The translations under genes were made by a program, and so were the position numbers. Shown one piece after another: positions 28,186 to 41,152 of a DNA stretch of 64,000 nucleotides (within the stretch, counting starts at the first letter, position 1; each line of letters starts with the position of its first letter). Below the pieces are notes generated by a model. That model made no database searches. It was not told the DNA's origin and was given only the letters and a program-made list of their open reading frames with translations. This DNA is from Microvirga arsenatis (GTDB lineage: Bacteria > Pseudomonadota > Alphaproteobacteria > Rhizobiales > Beijerinckiaceae): assembly GCF_009910705.1 (NCBI RefSeq), contig NZ_JAAAXJ010000001.1:620001-684000 (forward strand), given 5' to 3'.

Positions 28186-30498
28186 ATGATGTCGACGACC
28201 ACGCCTCGCCGGAAAAAGCCGGCCTCCACCGCCGTTATCGCGATCAGCGCGCTCATGGCCGGGCTTACAGCCGCCGAGAGCGCCTTCGCGCAGCAGGCGG
28301 CTCCGAGGAATCGCCGGGTCTCCGCCACGCAGGGGCCGATCGTCAACCGGGTCGTCATCGAAGGGAACAAGAGGGTCGAGAAGGCGCTCATCGAGGACCA
28401 GCTCCAGGCCCGGGCCCGCGCTCCCTACAATCAGGCGGCCGTCGATGCCGACGTCCAGCGGATCCTTGAGATCTATCAGCGTTCGGGCCGCGGTCTCGCC
28501 CAGGTGACCCCGCGGGTCGTCGACCTGCCCAACGGAACCGTCGACGTGGTCTACACCGTGGTCGAGGGCGACAAGACCGGCGTGAAGGAGATTCGCTTCG
28601 TCGGCAACAGCCAGGTCTCGTCCAGCCGTCTCCGCGGCGTCATGCAGACGACCGAGACGAACCTTCTGAGCTTCCTGAAGAGCACCGACGTCTATGACCC
28701 GGACAGGCTCGCGAACGATCTGGAACTCATCCGCCGCTACTACCTGAAGAACGGCTATGCCGACTTCCGCATCGTCTCCAGCGACGTGCAGTTCGACCCC
28801 AATGCCGGCGGCTACGTCGTCACGATCGCCGTAGAGGAGGGTGAGCAGTACCGGATTGGCAATGTGGCCGTCGACCCGCGGCTGCCGGGCGTCGATGCCG
28901 AAGCCGTGCGCAGGGGCATCACGACGTCGGCAGGCTCCGTCTACAACGCCGAGGCCGTCGAGCGGACGGTTCAGAACCTCACCGCCAACGTCGCCCGCCA
29001 GGGCAACCCGTTCGCCCTGGTGCGTCCCGTCGGCGCCCGCGATCCCTCGACCCGCACGGTCAGCCTCACCTATGTCGTCGAGGAGGCGCCGCGGATCTAC
29101 ATCGAGCGGATCAACGTGCGCGGCAACAGCCGGACCCGCGACTACGTCATCCGCCGCGAGTTCGAGCTCGGCGAGGGCGACGCCTACAACCAGGTCCTCA
29201 TCGACCGCGCCGAGCGCCGCCTGAACAACCTGGGCTACTTCAAGCGCGTCCGCATCTCCAACGAGCCCGGCTCGTCGGCCGACCGTGTGGTCGTGAACGT
29301 GGACGTGGAGGATCAGTCCACCGGGTCGTTCTCGATCTCCGGCGGCTACTCGACGGCCGACGGCTTCATCGGCGAGGTCTCGGTCACGGAAACCAACTTC
29401 CTGGGCCGCGGCCAGTTCGTCCGCCTCGCGGGCCAGCTCGGCCAGCGCAGCAACGGCGTCGACTTCTCGTTTACCGAGCCGTACTTCCTCGGCTACCGCA
29501 TGTCGGCCGGTATCGACCTCTTCTCCAAGTTCAGCGACCAGACCCGCTACTCCCGTTACGAGAACCGCATGACGGGCGGTACGCTGCGCCTGGGCCTGCC
29601 CTTCACGGAAGAGTTCACGGTCACCGCGCGGTACTCGCTGTACCAGCAGGAGATCGAGATCCCGAACGACGCCGAGCGTCCCTACAACGACTGCTCGTTC
29701 CCCATCCCGGGTTTTACGGATGCGAACAGGGATGGCGTTGTCACGCGCGCAGAGTGTGAGGCGAACGGTGAAGCCTCCCGCGCGATCAAGCAGGCTCAGG
29801 GCGAAACCCTGACCTCCCTGGCGGGCCTGACCTTCAACTACAACACCCTGGACAGCACCCGTAATCCCCGCAACGGCTTCTATGCCGAGGTGAAGACGGA
29901 CTTTGCCGGCCTGGGCGGTGACTCGCACTACTTCCGGGTCACCGGCGATGCCCGTTACTACCACGAGATCATCGAGGACGTGGTCGGTATCGCCCGTGTC
30001 CAGGGCGGCCACATCATGGGCTTCGGCGACAACGGCGTGAATGGCGGCGACCTTCGCATTGTCGACCATTTCTTCATGGGGCCGTCCCTGGTCCGCGGCT
30101 TTGCCCCGAACGGCATCGGGCCGCGCGACATCTCGACGGCCGACAGCCGCGCCAACGCCCTCGGCGGCACCACCTACTTCGGCGCGTCTCTCGAAGTGCA
30201 GTTCCCGATCTTCGGCCTGCCGCGTGACCTGGGCCTGAAGGGCGCCGTCTTCGCCGACGCCGGCACGCTCTACGGCTATGAGGGGCCGACCGTCTTCACC
30301 GGAGTCGACGGCGGCACGATCCGGGTTCTCGACAGCGACAAGATCCGCTCCTCTGTCGGCGCCTCGCTGCTCTGGGCTTCTCCGCTCGGCCCGATCCGCT
30401 TCGACTACGCGATTGCCCTGTCGAAGGAAGAGGGCATCAACGGCGTTGGTGCCGACCGCACCCAGGCGTTCCGCTTCTCCGGCGGCACGCGCTTCTAA
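28186..30498 (+). CDS. bamA: outer membrane protein assembly factor BamA
   Basis: Central Omp85 protein that folds and inserts outer-membrane beta-barrels. It has about 770 residues. A signal peptide with a lysine/arginine-rich start and hydrophobic core is cleaved after about residue 35 (ESAFAQQAA). Five POTRA domains follow (to about 425), then a 16-strand barrel ending in the aromatic C-terminus FRFSGGTRF. The lid-lock region ([14 protein letters not shown]) matches the conserved VRGF motif. Three adjacent start codons exist (TTG 28183, ATG 28186, ATG 28189); 28186 is used. rseP-bamA-lpxD-fabZ-lpxA is the common order. Confidence 0.96.
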   Translation: MMSTTTPRRKKPASTAVIAISALMAGLTAAESAFAQQAAPRNRRVSATQGPIVNRVVIEGNKRVEKALIEDQLQARARAPYNQAAVDADVQRILEIYQRSGRGLAQVTPRVVDLPNGTVDVVYTVVEGDKTGVKEIRFVGNSQVSSSRLRGVMQTTETNLLSFLKSTDVYDPDRLANDLELIRRYYLKNGYADFRIVSSDVQFDPNAGGYVVTIAVEEGEQYRIGNVAVDPRLPGVDAEAVRRGITTSAGSVYNAEAVERTVQNLTANVARQGNPFALVRPVGARDPSTRTVSLTYVVEEAPRIYIERINVRGNSRTRDYVIRREFELGEGDAYNQVLIDRAERRLNNLGYFKRVRISNEPGSSADRVVVNVDVEDQSTGSFSISGGYSTADGFIGEVSVTETNFLGRGQFVRLAGQLGQRSNGVDFSFTEPYFLGYRMSAGIDLFSKFSDQTRYSRYENRMTGGTLRLGLPFTEEFTVTARYSLYQQEIEIPNDAERPYNDCSFPIPGFTDANRDGVVTRAECEANGEASRAIKQAQGETLTSLAGLTFNYNTLDSTRNPRNGFYAEVKTDFAGLGGDSHYFRVTGDARYYHEIIEDVVGIARVQGGHIMGFGDNGVNGGDLRIVDHFFMGPSLVRGFAPNGIGPRDISTADSRANALGGTTYFGASLEVQFPIFGLPRDLGLKGAVFADAGTLYGYEGPTVFTGVDGGTIRVLDSDKIRSSVGASLLWASPLGPIRFDYAIALSKEEGINGVGADRTQAFRFSGGTRF

Positions 30499-30503
30499 TC
30501 GGG

Positions 30504-30525
30504 GAGGGCGCCGCTTGGCGCCCTC
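30504..30525 (+). terminator. hairpin after bamA
   Basis: A perfect 9-bp stem (GAGGGCGCC with GGCGCCCTC, loop GCTT) lies 5 bases after the bamA stop, followed by ACGTTTGC. The T tract is poor, so it is more likely an attenuating or mRNA-stabilising structure within the bamA-lpxD unit. Confidence 0.4.
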
Positions 30526-30536
30526 ACGTTTGCTTC

Positions 30537-31601
30537 ATGGCAGAATCCTCTTTCTTCCCGCAAAGCCAGACGTTAACCCTACGTCAGGTTGCGGAGATGG
30601 CGAATGCGACGCTCCCCGACGGCACCGACGGGGAGCGTTTGCTTCAGGGCGTGGCTCCCTTGGAGAGCGCCGGTCCGGGCGACCTCGCCTATATGGACAA
30701 CCCCGCCTATGTCGGAGCTCTGGCTGCCACGAAGGCCGGGGCCTGCCTCGTGACCCCGCGCTACGCACCGAAGGTCCCGTCCCATACGGTCGCCATCGTG
30801 ACCCCGCAGGCCTATCGGGTCTTTGCGCAGGTGCTCGGGCTGCTGTTCCCCTCCGCCCTGCGCCCGGAATCCTCCTTCGCGGCCACCGGGATCTCGCCCG
30901 GCTCCTTCGTTCATCCTTCCGCCCGGCTCGAGCACGGGGTGCGGGTCGATCCCGGCGCAGTGATCGGACCTCATGCGGAAATCGGATCCGGCACCCTGAT
31001 CGGGGCGCACACGGTCATCGGACCTAACGTCAAGATCGGGCGCGACTGTTCCCTGGCTCCTCACGTCACGGTTTCCCATGCCTATATCGGCAACCGGGTC
31101 ATTCTTCATCCCGGCGTGCGCATCGGCCAGGACGGCTTCGGCTTCGCCATGGGGCCGCAGGGGCATCTGAAGGTGCCGCAGGTCGGCCGGGTGATCATTC
31201 AGGACGACGTGGAGATCGGCGCCAACTCCACCGTCGATCGCGGGGCGAGCCGGGACACCGTGATCGGCGAGGGCACGAAGATCGACAACCTCGTCCAGAT
31301 CGCCCACAACGTGGTGATCGGACGCCACTGCGTGATCGTAGCCCAGGTCGGCATCGCCGGCTCGACCACCGTCGAGGATTACGTGGCCATCGGCGGACAG
31401 GTGGCCGTGAAGGGCCATGTGAGGATCGGCATGGGGGCCCAGATCGCGGCGACCAGCGGCGTCAATGGCGACGTGCCGCCCGGCGCCCGTTGGGGAGGCA
31501 TTCCCGCCCGGCCCATGCGGGAATGGTTCCGCGAAATCACCGCCCTGAAAAAGCTTGCATCCGGCGGCGATTCCGCCAAAGACGACGATGCGTCTTCATA
31601 A
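30537..31601 (+). CDS. lpxD: UDP-3-O-(3-hydroxyacyl)glucosamine N-acyltransferase
   Basis: Adds the N-linked 3-hydroxyacyl chain in the third step of lipid A synthesis. The 354-residue protein has an N-terminal uridine-binding domain (about residues 1-110), then a left-handed beta-helix built of hexapeptide repeats (about 115-315) and a short C-terminal helix. The catalytic histidine is expected in [15 protein letters not shown] (about residue 260). No strong ribosome binding site precedes the ATG. Confidence 0.95.
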   Translation: MAESSFFPQSQTLTLRQVAEMANATLPDGTDGERLLQGVAPLESAGPGDLAYMDNPAYVGALAATKAGACLVTPRYAPKVPSHTVAIVTPQAYRVFAQVLGLLFPSALRPESSFAATGISPGSFVHPSARLEHGVRVDPGAVIGPHAEIGSGTLIGAHTVIGPNVKIGRDCSLAPHVTVSHAYIGNRVILHPGVRIGQDGFGFAMGPQGHLKVPQVGRVIIQDDVEIGANSTVDRGASRDTVIGEGTKIDNLVQIAHNVVIGRHCVIVAQVGIAGSTTVEDYVAIGGQVAVKGHVRIGMGAQIAATSGVNGDVPPGARWGGIPARPMREWFREITALKKLASGGDSAKDDDASS

Positions 31602-31641
31602 CGTTCGTTGAAGACATCCACGAAGGTTCGGAGTTCACGTC

Positions 31642-32106
31642 ATGTCCGAAGCGCCCACCACGCTTCAAACCGCTGATATCATGGAGATTCTGGAGCTCCT
31701 GCCGCACAGATATCCCTTCCTGCTGGTCGACAAGATCATCGAGATCGACGGCGACAATTCGTGCATCGGCATCAAGAACGTCACCTTCAATGAGCCACAA
31801 TTCACGGGCCATTTTCCCACCCGGCCGATCTTCCCGGGCGTCTTCCTCATCGAGGCGATGGCTCAGACGGCGGGTGCCATCTGCGTGAAGGCGAAGATGG
31901 CGCAGCAGGCCAAGCCGAAGCAGGTATATTTCATGACGATCGACAAGGTGAAATTCCGCAAGCCCGTGGAGCCGGGAGACCGGGTCGAGTTTCACATGCG
32001 CAAGCTGAACAACCGCCGCAACATGTGGTGGTACAAGGGCGAGGCGAAGGTCGACGGCACCCTCGTCTGCGAGGCCGAGGTCAGCGCCATGCTGGTGACC
32101 GAATGA
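31642..32106 (+). CDS. fabZ: 3-hydroxyacyl-[acyl-carrier-protein] dehydratase FabZ
   Basis: Hot-dog fold dehydratase of type II fatty-acid elongation, also balancing 3-hydroxyacyl-ACP use by lipid A synthesis. The 154-residue protein contains [17 protein letters not shown] and the active-site segment [20 protein letters not shown], in which the His and Glu are catalytic. Its stop overlaps the lpxA start (ATGA), indicating coupled translation. Confidence 0.97.
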   Translation: MSEAPTTLQTADIMEILELLPHRYPFLLVDKIIEIDGDNSCIGIKNVTFNEPQFTGHFPTRPIFPGVFLIEAMAQTAGAICVKAKMAQQAKPKQVYFMTIDKVKFRKPVEPGDRVEFHMRKLNNRRNMWWYKGEAKVDGTLVCEAEVSAMLVTE

Positions 32107-32915
32107 CCGAGACCGTGATTCATCCGACCGCCATCGTCGAGGATGGGGCAAAGATCGGCCAGGGCAGCAGGATCGGCCCTTTCTGCACAGTGGGTCCCGA
32201 AGTCGTACTGGGGGAGGGCTGTCAGCTCATCAGCCATGTGGCCGTGGCAGGACGAACCACCATCGGTCCGCGCACCCGCATCTTCCCCTTCGCTTCGATC
32301 GGCCACATCCCGCAGGACCTCAAGTACAAGGGCGAGGCCTCGACGCTGGAGATCGGCGCCGATTGCATGATCCGCGAAGGCGTGACCATGAATCCCGGCA
32401 CCGAAGGCGGCGGGCTGCGCACGGTCATCGGTGACCGCTGCACCTTCCTGGCGAACTCCCACGTGGGCCACGACACCAAGGTCGGCAACGACTGCATCCT
32501 GTCGAACAACGTGATGCTGGCGGGCCATGTCACGGTCGGCGATTTCGTGATCTTCGGCGGCGGCTCCGCGGTCATCCAGTTCGCCCGTGTCGGCTCCCAT
32601 GCCTTCGTGGGCGGCATGTCGGGTCTCGAGAACGATCTGATCCCTTATGGGATGGCCATGGGGAACCGGGCGCATCTTGCCGGGCTCAACATCATCGGCC
32701 TGCGCCGCCGCGGCTTCACCCGCGAGCAGATCCACGACATCCGGCGCGCCTACCGGCTGCTCTTCGCGGACGAGGGCACCCTTGCCGAACGGGTCGAGGA
32801 CGTGGCCGGCGAGTTCGACAGCCATCCCTTCGTGCACGAGATTCTGGACTTCATCCGTGCCGGCGGCGACCGTGCCATCTGCACGCCGCGGGACCCTGTC
32901 AGCTCGGGCGGCTGA
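32103..32915 (+). CDS. lpxA: UDP-N-acetylglucosamine O-acyltransferase
   Basis: First enzyme of lipid A synthesis, moving a 3-hydroxyacyl chain from ACP to UDP-GlcNAc. The 270-residue protein is a hexapeptide-repeat left-handed beta-helix trimer. The catalytic histidine region reads [19 protein letters not shown], and the C-terminal helical region (from about 195) begins [10 protein letters not shown]. The ATG at 32103 overlaps the fabZ stop by 4 bases and gives the family N-terminus; the frame is open upstream, but that part is out of register with any homology. Confidence 0.96.
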   Translation: MTETVIHPTAIVEDGAKIGQGSRIGPFCTVGPEVVLGEGCQLISHVAVAGRTTIGPRTRIFPFASIGHIPQDLKYKGEASTLEIGADCMIREGVTMNPGTEGGGLRTVIGDRCTFLANSHVGHDTKVGNDCILSNNVMLAGHVTVGDFVIFGGGSAVIQFARVGSHAFVGGMSGLENDLIPYGMAMGNRAHLAGLNIIGLRRRGFTREQIHDIRRAYRLLFADEGTLAERVEDVAGEFDSHPFVHEILDFIRAGGDRAICTPRDPVSSGG

Positions 32916-32921
32916 GGCTGA

Positions 32922-33839
32922 ATGCAGCCCGAAAGCGAGAAAGACCGGGGAGCAGGCCCACACGGGTCAGCCCAAACCTCAGGTGCGCCTGTCGCTATCG
33001 TCGCCGGGGGCGGGCGCCTGCCCATCCAGGTTGTCGAGCATCTTGAAAGAACGGGGCAGGATTACCGTATCCTGGCCTTCCGTGGTTTTGCCGCCCCGGA
33101 ACTCCGCCGCAAGGCCCACGCGAATGTGGACCTGCTCGACCTCAAGACCATCATGAACACCCTCGACGGGTGGCAGCCGCGGTCAGTCTCCCTTGTCGGG
33201 GCCGTGCGTCGTCCCGGTTTTGCTGCGCTGCTCGGGGCCTACTCGGCCCTGCGCAACATGCAGGAGGTGAAAGAGGTCATCGCCCGTGGGGACGATCAGG
33301 TGCTCCGTGGCGCAGTGATGCTCATCGAGGAGCACGGGCACAGGGTGGTGGGAGCGCACGAGCTGGCACCAGGCTTGGTGGCGCCCCGTTCCTTGAGCGG
33401 CTCTCTCGCTCCCGGCGAGGACGACCGCCAGGCCATCGCCTTGGGTCTCGATCTTCTGGCTTCGTTGTCGGCTTTCGACATCGGCCAGGGCGCGGTGATC
33501 GCCCGCCGGCATGTGCTGGCCATCGAGGGGCCGGAAGGCACGGACCGCATGCTGCGCCGGGTCGGGAGCCTGCGCCAATCATGGCTCGGGCTGCGGCGGC
33601 GCAAGGAGGGAGGGGTGCTGATCAAGGCGGCAAAGCGCGGTCAGGATCTGCGCGTGGACATGCCGACCATCGGCCCTCGCACGGTGACGGAAGCCGCGAA
33701 GGCGGGCCTCTCCGGAATCGCCATCGGCGCAGGCTCCACCTTCGTGCTGGAGCAGGAGGAGACGCTGCGCACGGCCGACCGCCTCGGTCTTTTCCTTGTC
33801 GCCGTGGATCTGCCCTGGATGGAGAACGCCGTTGGATGA
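32922..33839 (+). CDS. lpxI: UDP-2,3-diacylglucosamine pyrophosphatase LpxI
   Basis: Hydrolyses UDP-2,3-diacylglucosamine to lipid X. LpxI is the alphaproteobacterial replacement for LpxH and is unrelated to it (formerly DUF1009). The 305-residue protein has an N-terminal nucleotide-handling domain (APVAIVAGGGRLPIQVVEHL, about residues 24-43) and the conserved C-terminal domain with GPRTVTEAAKAGLSGIAIGA. The gene sits between lpxA and lpxB, as typical, and overlaps the predicted lpxB start by 8 bases. Confidence 0.93.
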   Translation: MQPESEKDRGAGPHGSAQTSGAPVAIVAGGGRLPIQVVEHLERTGQDYRILAFRGFAAPELRRKAHANVDLLDLKTIMNTLDGWQPRSVSLVGAVRRPGFAALLGAYSALRNMQEVKEVIARGDDQVLRGAVMLIEEHGHRVVGAHELAPGLVAPRSLSGSLAPGEDDRQAIALGLDLLASLSAFDIGQGAVIARRHVLAIEGPEGTDRMLRRVGSLRQSWLGLRRRKEGGVLIKAAKRGQDLRVDMPTIGPRTVTEAAKAGLSGIAIGAGSTFVLEQEETLRTADRLGLFLVAVDLPWMENAVG

Positions 33840-35016
33840 GACGAGGCCGCTGACCATCTGGATCGTATCGGGAGAGGAATCCGGCGACCAGCTCGGGGCA
33901 AAGCTCATGAGGTCGCTGAAGGCCCGGCTGGGAGCCAGGCGCCTGCGCTTCGGAGGCGTAGGCGGGCAGGCCATGGCACAGGAGGGGCTCGACAGCCTCT
34001 TTCCCCTGCACGACATTGCCGTCATGGGGATCGTAGCCGTCATCGGACGGCTGCCGACGGTGCTCAACCGCATTCGTGTCACGGCCGATGCGGTGGTCGC
34101 AGCCGATCCCGATTGTCTCGTCATCATCGACAGCCCCGATTTCACGCACCGGGTCGCGAAAGCCGTGCGCAAGCGTGCGCCGCAGATCCCCATTGTCGAC
34201 TACGTCAGCCCGTCCGTATGGGCATGGCGCCCTGGACGGGCCGCAAAGATGCGTGTCTATGTGGATCACCTGATGGCGCTGCTGCCCTTCGAGCCCGAAG
34301 CTCACAGGCGCTTGGGCGGCCCCCCCACAACCTATGTCGGGCACCCGCTCATCGAGCGGGTCGGTGAGTTCAGGCCGGTCGAGGGCGAGCGCAGCCTCCA
34401 ACGGGAGGGGCCGCTGAACCTCCTCGTCCTTCCCGGCAGTCGTCGGTCCGAGGTGAACCGCCTGCTGGACATCTTCGGCAGGACCCTGGCGCTCCTGCAG
34501 GAGCGATCGCCTCGGCCCTTTGCCGTGACGATCCCGGCCGTGCCGCATCTGGTGCAGGACATTCGCGACGGCGCCGCCTCGTGGAGCGTGACGACGCGCA
34601 TCGTAGAAGGCGAGGCCGCCAAGTGGCAGGCCTTCCGCAGCGCCGATGCGGCGCTGGCCGCATCCGGCACCGTCACCCTCGAACTCGGCCTCTCCGGCAT
34701 CCCGATGGTGGTGGCCTACAAGGTGTCGAAAATCGAGGAGACAATCCTGCGCCCTCTCATCAAGGCACAATCCATCGTGCTCACCAACCTGGTTCTCGGC
34801 GAGAACGCGATCCCAGAGTTCATCCAGGACGACTGCACGCCGGAAACCCTGGCGACGACGCTTCTTCCGCTGCTGTCGAGCACGCCGGAGCGCCGACGCC
34901 AGGAGGCGGCGCTCCGGCGGCTCGACGATCTCATGCGGATCGGCGATGAGGCTCCCAGTGAACGGGCCGCGCGCATCGTGGCCGAAGTGCTCGAGAGGCG
35001 GCAGGCGAGAGCTTAG
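33832..35016 (+). CDS. lpxB: lipid-A-disaccharide synthase
   Basis: GT19 glycosyltransferase joining UDP-2,3-diacylglucosamine and lipid X to the lipid A disaccharide. The 394-residue protein has the N-terminal IWIVSGEESGDQLGAKLM, DYVSPSVWAWRPGRA in the membrane-facing half, and LPGSRRSEVNRLLDIF in the UDP-binding half. The TTG at 33832 is chosen because it starts just before the conserved segment and overlaps lpxI by 8 bases; a GTG at 33796 is the alternative. It closes the lpxD-fabZ-lpxA-lpxI-lpxB run. Confidence 0.93.
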   Translation: MDETRPLTIWIVSGEESGDQLGAKLMRSLKARLGARRLRFGGVGGQAMAQEGLDSLFPLHDIAVMGIVAVIGRLPTVLNRIRVTADAVVAADPDCLVIIDSPDFTHRVAKAVRKRAPQIPIVDYVSPSVWAWRPGRAAKMRVYVDHLMALLPFEPEAHRRLGGPPTTYVGHPLIERVGEFRPVEGERSLQREGPLNLLVLPGSRRSEVNRLLDIFGRTLALLQERSPRPFAVTIPAVPHLVQDIRDGAASWSVTTRIVEGEAAKWQAFRSADAALAASGTVTLELGLSGIPMVVAYKVSKIEETILRPLIKAQSIVLTNLVLGENAIPEFIQDDCTPETLATTLLPLLSSTPERRRQEAALRRLDDLMRIGDEAPSERAARIVAEVLERRQARA

Positions 35017-35044
35017 CGTCTCGGCCCGCGGGGTTACGGACATG

Positions 35045-35075
35045 AAAAAGGGGCCTTTCGGCCCCTTGTCCTTTT
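35045..35075. terminator. bidirectional terminator between lpxB and gltA
   Basis: An 8-bp stem (AAGGGGCC with GGCCCCTT, loop TTTC) is flanked by A5 on the left and a T-rich tract on the right. It can end both the rightward lpxB and leftward gltA transcripts, which converge here. Confidence 0.75.
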
Positions 35076-35090
35076 TCTTGACCGAACGCC

Positions 35091-36383
<1,293 letters not shown>

Positions 36384-36554
36384 GCGTCATGGCCCTTTCA
36401 AAAGGAGGCCGGGCAGAACCTAGAGCAACCGGGGGAGCAGGATAGGCCCTCGGGGCTGCCGAGCCAGGGTTTGCCGGTCGGTCGAAAATAATGGCGCCTT
36501 CGGTAGCTTATCCGTCAGAACGGAGCAAGCACGTCTAAAGGCGAGTTCGCGCGG

Positions 36555-37985
36555 CTATGCGGCAGGCGCATCCGTGACTTGGTCGCGGATGCGCAACAGC
36601 GTTTCGTCCTTGCCGAGAACCGCCATGACGTCGAACAGGCCGGGCGACGTGGCGCGGCCGGTGAGAGCCGCCCTCAGAGGCTGCGCCACCTGCCCGAGCT
36701 TCGCTCCGATGGCGTCGGCATGCGCGCGCACCACCGCCTCGACGCTCTGGGCCGTCCAGTCCGATACGGCCTCGAGCCTATCGGCTATGCCGGCGAGGCG
36801 AGGCCGCCCATCCGCCAGGAGCGCAGCGGCCTTCTCGTCGAGCTGCAGGGGGCGCGCGGCATAGAGGTAGTAGGCGCTGTCGAGCAGCTCCACCAGGGTC
36901 TTGGCCCGCTCCTTGAGGCCCGGCATCGCCGCAATCAGCTTTTGCCTCAGCGCCGGCTTGAAGGTGCGGCCCAGATGGTGCTCGTCTTTCTCAAGTTCCG
37001 GCAGCAGGTCTTCGAGCGCCCGCACCAGCCGCTCGTCATCGGCTTGGCGCATGTAGTGCCCGTTGAGGTTCTCGAGCTTCGCGAAATCAAAGCGTGCAGG
37101 TGAGCGTCCGATGCTGCCGAGATCGAAGGCGTCGATCATCTCCTGGGTGGAGAAGATCTCCTGGTCGCCATGGCTCCAGCCGAGGCGCACGAGGTAGTTG
37201 CGCAGAGCCTCGGGCAGGTAGCCCATGCTGCGATAGGCTTCGACGCCGAGCGCGCCATGACGCTTGGAGAGCTTGGCGCCATCCGGGCCATGGATCAGCG
37301 GGATATGCGCCATCTTCGGCACTTTCCAGCCGAGCGCCTGATAGATCTGGGTCTGGCGGGCCGCATTGGTGAGGTGGTCGTCGCCCCGGATGACGTGAGT
37401 GACATCCATGTCGTGATCATCCACCACCACCGCGAGCATGTAGGTGGGCGTGCCGTCGGAGCGCAGGAGAACGAGATCATCGAGGTCTTTGTTCTGCCAG
37501 ACCACGCGACCCTGCACCTCGTCCTCGACCACGGTTTCGCCCTCGGTCGGAGCCTTCAGACGGATCACCGGCTTCACGTCCTTCGGCGCCTCGGACGGAT
37601 CCCGGTCGCGCCAGCGGCCGTCGTAGCGCAGAGGGCGGCCCTCCTTGCGGGCGGTCTCGCGCATCTCCTCCAGCTCCTGCTGGGTCGCGTAGCAGTAATA
37701 GGCGCGGCCCTGGGCGAGCAGGCTCTCAGCTACCTCTTTGTGACGGGCAGCGCGGGAGAACTGGTAGACCACGTCGCCGTCCCAATCGAGGCCGAGCCAC
37801 TTCAAACCGTCGAGAATGGCCGCGATGGCGGCATCGGTCGAGCGTTCCCGGTCGGTGTCCTCGATGCGCAGGAGCATCTTGCCTCCATGCCGCTTGGCAT
37901 AGAGCCAGTTGAACAGGGCCGTGCGTCCCCCTCCGATATGGAGAAAACCGGTTGGCGAGGGGGCGAAGCGGGTGACGACGGTCAT
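36555..37985 (-). CDS. gltX: glutamyl-tRNA synthetase
   Basis: Class I aminoacyl-tRNA synthetase, 476 residues. HIGH-type motif: [20 protein letters not shown] (HIGG at about residues 16-19); KMSKS-type motif: AKLSKRHGA (about 236-240). The helical C-terminal anticodon-binding domain is present. Many alphaproteobacteria carry two GltX copies, and I cannot say from the window whether another exists. The ATG at 37985 gives the universal [13 protein letters not shown] start, though the frame stays open far upstream as a shadow of comEC. Confidence 0.96.
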   Translation of the reverse strand: MTVVTRFAPSPTGFLHIGGGRTALFNWLYAKRHGGKMLLRIEDTDRERSTDAAIAAILDGLKWLGLDWDGDVVYQFSRAARHKEVAESLLAQGRAYYCYATQQELEEMRETARKEGRPLRYDGRWRDRDPSEAPKDVKPVIRLKAPTEGETVVEDEVQGRVVWQNKDLDDLVLLRSDGTPTYMLAVVVDDHDMDVTHVIRGDDHLTNAARQTQIYQALGWKVPKMAHIPLIHGPDGAKLSKRHGALGVEAYRSMGYLPEALRNYLVRLGWSHGDQEIFSTQEMIDAFDLGSIGRSPARFDFAKLENLNGHYMRQADDERLVRALEDLLPELEKDEHHLGRTFKPALRQKLIAAMPGLKERAKTLVELLDSAYYLYAARPLQLDEKAAALLADGRPRLAGIADRLEAVSDWTAQSVEAVVRAHADAIGAKLGQVAQPLRAALTGRATSPGLFDVMAVLGKDETLLRIRDQVTDAPAA

Positions 37986-38126
37986 CGCGGGAAAACCTTG
38001 ACTTGAAGAACATGGGTCGCGCGGTCTTGCCGACGCGGCTTGTCCCGACTCAATCCACAGGGCGGTTTGGGCCGGGGCGTGCGGTCGTCTAGCATGCGTT
38101 GAGATCCGCGTTAAGCCGCAGCCACG

Positions 38127-40403
38127 ATGCAAGACAACCGAGGAAAGCCCCCCTGGATCCCGCGCAGCGCCGCGCGGGCCGCCGCTTTTCCGCTGGCCTG
38201 GGGCACGGCTGCCGGATGGCCGCTTCTGGATGGGCGCGCATGGCTGTCCAAAGCCCTTGCCCGGGAAATCGAGCAGCGCCGTCTCTTCCCGTGGATCGCC
38301 GTGTGTTTCGGCATCGGGATCCTTCTGTTCTTCCAGGCGGATGGCGCGCCCGCCCTCTGGGCCCCTCTCGGAGCCTTCTGCCTTTGCTCCCTGGCTGCGA
38401 TCGCGCTTCGAAGAAACCTGACGGCATTCGTCGCAATGATCGCGTTGGCCGCGATCTTCGCCGGCTTTACGGCAGGCGTGGTCCGGAGCCGGACCGTGGC
38501 GGCTCCCGTTCTCACCCGCGTGACCATCGCCCCGTTCTCGGGTTTCATCGAAGCCGTCGAGGATCGCGAGGAGGGGAAGCGGCTTCTGCTGCGACTCGTG
38601 GAACTGAAGGGCGTTGCGGAAGCCGAGCGCCCGCATCTCGTGCGGCTGTCCATGCGCCGGGGGGCGGAGCTGTCGGCCGGCCAGTTCGTCGCCGGCACGG
38701 CGCGGCTGCTCCCGCCGCCGGAGCCCGCCTGGCCAGGAGGCTACGACTTCGCCCGCGATGCCTACTACAAGGGGATCGGCGCCGTCGGCTCCATTGTCGG
38801 CCAAGTGCGACGTCTCGATCCGCCTGCACCGCCGGGTTGGCGCCTGCGGCTTGCCGCGTCGGTGGACGAGGCGCGCAATGCCCTGACGCATCGCATCGCC
38901 TCCGCCATTGGCGGGGCTGCGGGCGGCGTCGGGGCGGCCCTGGTGACGGGAAAGCGCGGCCTCATCCCAGAGCCGACGAACGACGTGCTCCGCGGGGCCG
39001 GCATCTATCACATCGTCTCGATTTCAGGGCTGCACATGGTGCTGGCGGCCGGCACCTTCTTCTGGATAGTGCGCGCGATCCTGGCGCTGGCGCCGGCCCT
39101 CGCCTTGCTCTGGCCGGTGAAGAAGATCGCCGCCATCGCCGCAATGGCCGGGGCCACAATCTACTGCATCTTCTCCGGAGCCGATGTGGCGACCGAGCGC
39201 TCGCTGATCATGACCCTCGTGATGTTCGGCGCGGTGCTGGTGGACCGTCCTGCCTTGAGCATCCGCAATCTCGCCATCGCCGCCCTGATCGTCCTTGCCC
39301 GGGAGCCAGAGGCCCTGCTGGGCCCGAGCTTCCAGATGTCCTTCGGCGCCGTGGCCGCCATGATGGCCCTCGTGCCGCTGATGCACAGAAAGCACGGCGA
39401 GGGGGCGTCGGGGTCCATGCTCGACCGGGGCCTGCGTTGGGCAGGGCAGGCCATGCTCGGGCTTGTCACGACGACCCTGGTGGCAAGCCTCGCCACCGCT
39501 CCCTTCGCCGCCTACCACTTCCAGAGCCTGAATCCCTACGGCCTCATCGGCAATGCGCTGGCGCTGCCGCTCGTGTCCCTGGTCGTCATGCCTTCCGCCG
39601 TTCTCGGCGTTCTGGCCTATCCCTTCGGCCTCGACCGGCCCGTCTGGCAACTGATGGGAACGGCGGTTGCGCAGGTGCTGGAGCTCTCGGCCTGGGTCCA
39701 TGGCTTCAGCGGCTCGACCCTTGTGGTCCCGGCCTTGGGCGCAAGCGCGTTGGTGCTCCTCGCCATCGGCCTGTTGATCCTCACAATTCCGACCTCCGCC
39801 CTGCGCTGGGTCGCCGTGGTGCCTGCGGGAGCGGGTCTCGTTCTTGCGGCCGCCCCGCACCGCTATGACGTGTTCGTGGATCGTGATGGGGCAGGGGCCG
39901 CCATTCGCGGCTCCGGCGGCCGCCTGACACTCGTGGGACGCCCCTCGGACTTCGTGGCCGAGCAATGGCTTCGTGCCGATGGCGATGCGAGACAGGTCGA
40001 CGATGCGAGCCTGAGGACGGAGGCGCGATGCGATGGCTTGGGCTGCGTCGTGGTCGCCGGCGGCGGGCGGCGCATCGCCTTCGTGCAGGATCATGCGGCC
40101 TTCGACGAGGACTGCCGGCGTGCCAGCGTGATCGTCACCCGGCTGTCGCCGCCGCCCTCATGCCGCGCGCCCCTGCTGCTGGGCGGCGAGGCCTTGAAGG
40201 AGCGCGGCGCGCTGACCCTGCGCTTCGGGTTGAAAACGGTGGAGGTGGTATCCGTCAGGAAGGGACGGGAGGTCCTGCCCTGGCTCGTGGCGGAGACGGC
40301 AGGGGCCGGAGACGGGCCTGCCCGAGAAAGGGCTCGGCCGAGGCCGCCCGTTCCCGAGCAGGATTTCCCAGAGGAGGAGTTCAGTAGCGACGAACCAGGC
40401 TGA
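38127..40403 (+). CDS. comEC: ComEC/Rec2 family competence protein
   Basis: Polytopic membrane protein of the ComEC family, the inner-membrane channel for single-stranded DNA in natural transformation. Of 758 residues, the N-terminal part has two helices and a DUF4131-like OB-type domain (about 45-190). The ComEC core with the signature [19 protein letters not shown] is at about 295-310 and continues to about 560. The C-terminal soluble region (about 580-758) is short and only loosely resembles the metallo-beta-lactamase domain; its zinc motif is not visible. Its end overlaps the lexA end by 23 bases on the opposite strand. Transformation in this organism is not established. Confidence 0.88.
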   Translation: MQDNRGKPPWIPRSAARAAAFPLAWGTAAGWPLLDGRAWLSKALAREIEQRRLFPWIAVCFGIGILLFFQADGAPALWAPLGAFCLCSLAAIALRRNLTAFVAMIALAAIFAGFTAGVVRSRTVAAPVLTRVTIAPFSGFIEAVEDREEGKRLLLRLVELKGVAEAERPHLVRLSMRRGAELSAGQFVAGTARLLPPPEPAWPGGYDFARDAYYKGIGAVGSIVGQVRRLDPPAPPGWRLRLAASVDEARNALTHRIASAIGGAAGGVGAALVTGKRGLIPEPTNDVLRGAGIYHIVSISGLHMVLAAGTFFWIVRAILALAPALALLWPVKKIAAIAAMAGATIYCIFSGADVATERSLIMTLVMFGAVLVDRPALSIRNLAIAALIVLAREPEALLGPSFQMSFGAVAAMMALVPLMHRKHGEGASGSMLDRGLRWAGQAMLGLVTTTLVASLATAPFAAYHFQSLNPYGLIGNALALPLVSLVVMPSAVLGVLAYPFGLDRPVWQLMGTAVAQVLELSAWVHGFSGSTLVVPALGASALVLLAIGLLILTIPTSALRWVAVVPAGAGLVLAAAPHRYDVFVDRDGAGAAIRGSGGRLTLVGRPSDFVAEQWLRADGDARQVDDASLRTEARCDGLGCVVVAGGGRRIAFVQDHAAFDEDCRRASVIVTRLSPPPSCRAPLLLGGEALKERGALTLRFGLKTVEVVSVRKGREVLPWLVAETAGAGDGPARERARPRPPVPEQDFPEEEFSSDEPG

Positions 40404-41091
40404 CGAGCTTGCCCTGGATCTTGACCCGGTCGGGGCCGAGCACGCGGGTCTCGTAGGCTTGGTTGGCTGCCTCCAGCGCGATGGACGAGCCGCGGCGGCG
40501 GAAGCGCTTGAGGGTCGCCTCCTCGTCGTCGATCAGGGCCACGACGATGTCGCCCGTGTTGGCCGTGTCCTGCCGGCGGATCACCACGAGGTCGCCGTCG
40601 AGGATGCCGGCCTCCACCATCGAATCCCCGCGCACCTCGAGGGCGAAGTGGTCGCCCTGGGAGAGGAAGTCGCCCGACAGGGTGACGGAATGGCTGCGGT
40701 TCTGGATCGCCGCGATCGGCACGCCGGCGGCGATGCGTCCCATGACCGGAACGGAGGCGATGTCCCGGTTGCGCTCCTCGGCGGCAGGCGAGGGCGCTGC
40801 GGGCTTCGCCTTGCCGGCCAGCCCACCCTCGACCACGCTCGGCGTGAACCGCCGCTGGCTGCCTGCGCCGCTCGTGCTCTCGGGCAGGCGGATCACCTCC
40901 AGCGCCCGGGCCCGGTTCGGCAGGCGGCGGATGAAGCCGCGCTCCTCCAGCGCCGTGATGAGGCGGTGGATACCCGATTTCGACTTGAGGTCGAGCGCAT
41001 CCTTCATCTCGTCGAAGGACGGCGGAACCCCGGTTTCACGCAGCCGCTCATGAATGAAGCGGAGCAATTCGTGCTGTTTACGCGTCAGCAT
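40381..41091 (-). CDS. lexA: SOS repressor LexA
   Basis: Repressor of the SOS response, self-cleaving when RecA is activated by DNA damage. The 236-residue protein has the winged-helix DNA-binding domain (residues 1-70, [17 protein letters not shown]) and a linker. The cleavage site Ala122-Gly123 lies in [13 protein letters not shown]; the catalytic serine is Ser157 ([11 protein letters not shown]) and the lysine Lys195 (EEATLKRF). All are intact, so it should be cleavable. An SOS box lies 62 bases upstream, indicating autoregulation. The other box in this window is before the microprotein at 16238. Confidence 0.97.
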   Translation of the reverse strand: MLTRKQHELLRFIHERLRETGVPPSFDEMKDALDLKSKSGIHRLITALEERGFIRRLPNRARALEVIRLPESTSGAGSQRRFTPSVVEGGLAGKAKPAAPSPAAEERNRDIASVPVMGRIAAGVPIAAIQNRSHSVTLSGDFLSQGDHFALEVRGDSMVEAGILDGDLVVIRRQDTANTGDIVVALIDDEEATLKRFRRRGSSIALEAANQAYETRVLGPDRVKIQGKLVSLVRRY

Positions 41092-41152
41092 GGCTGGCCC
41101 TTACTGCTCCCTGGTGGAGCGATTCCGAAAACAAATCGGGAACAAGGTAGCC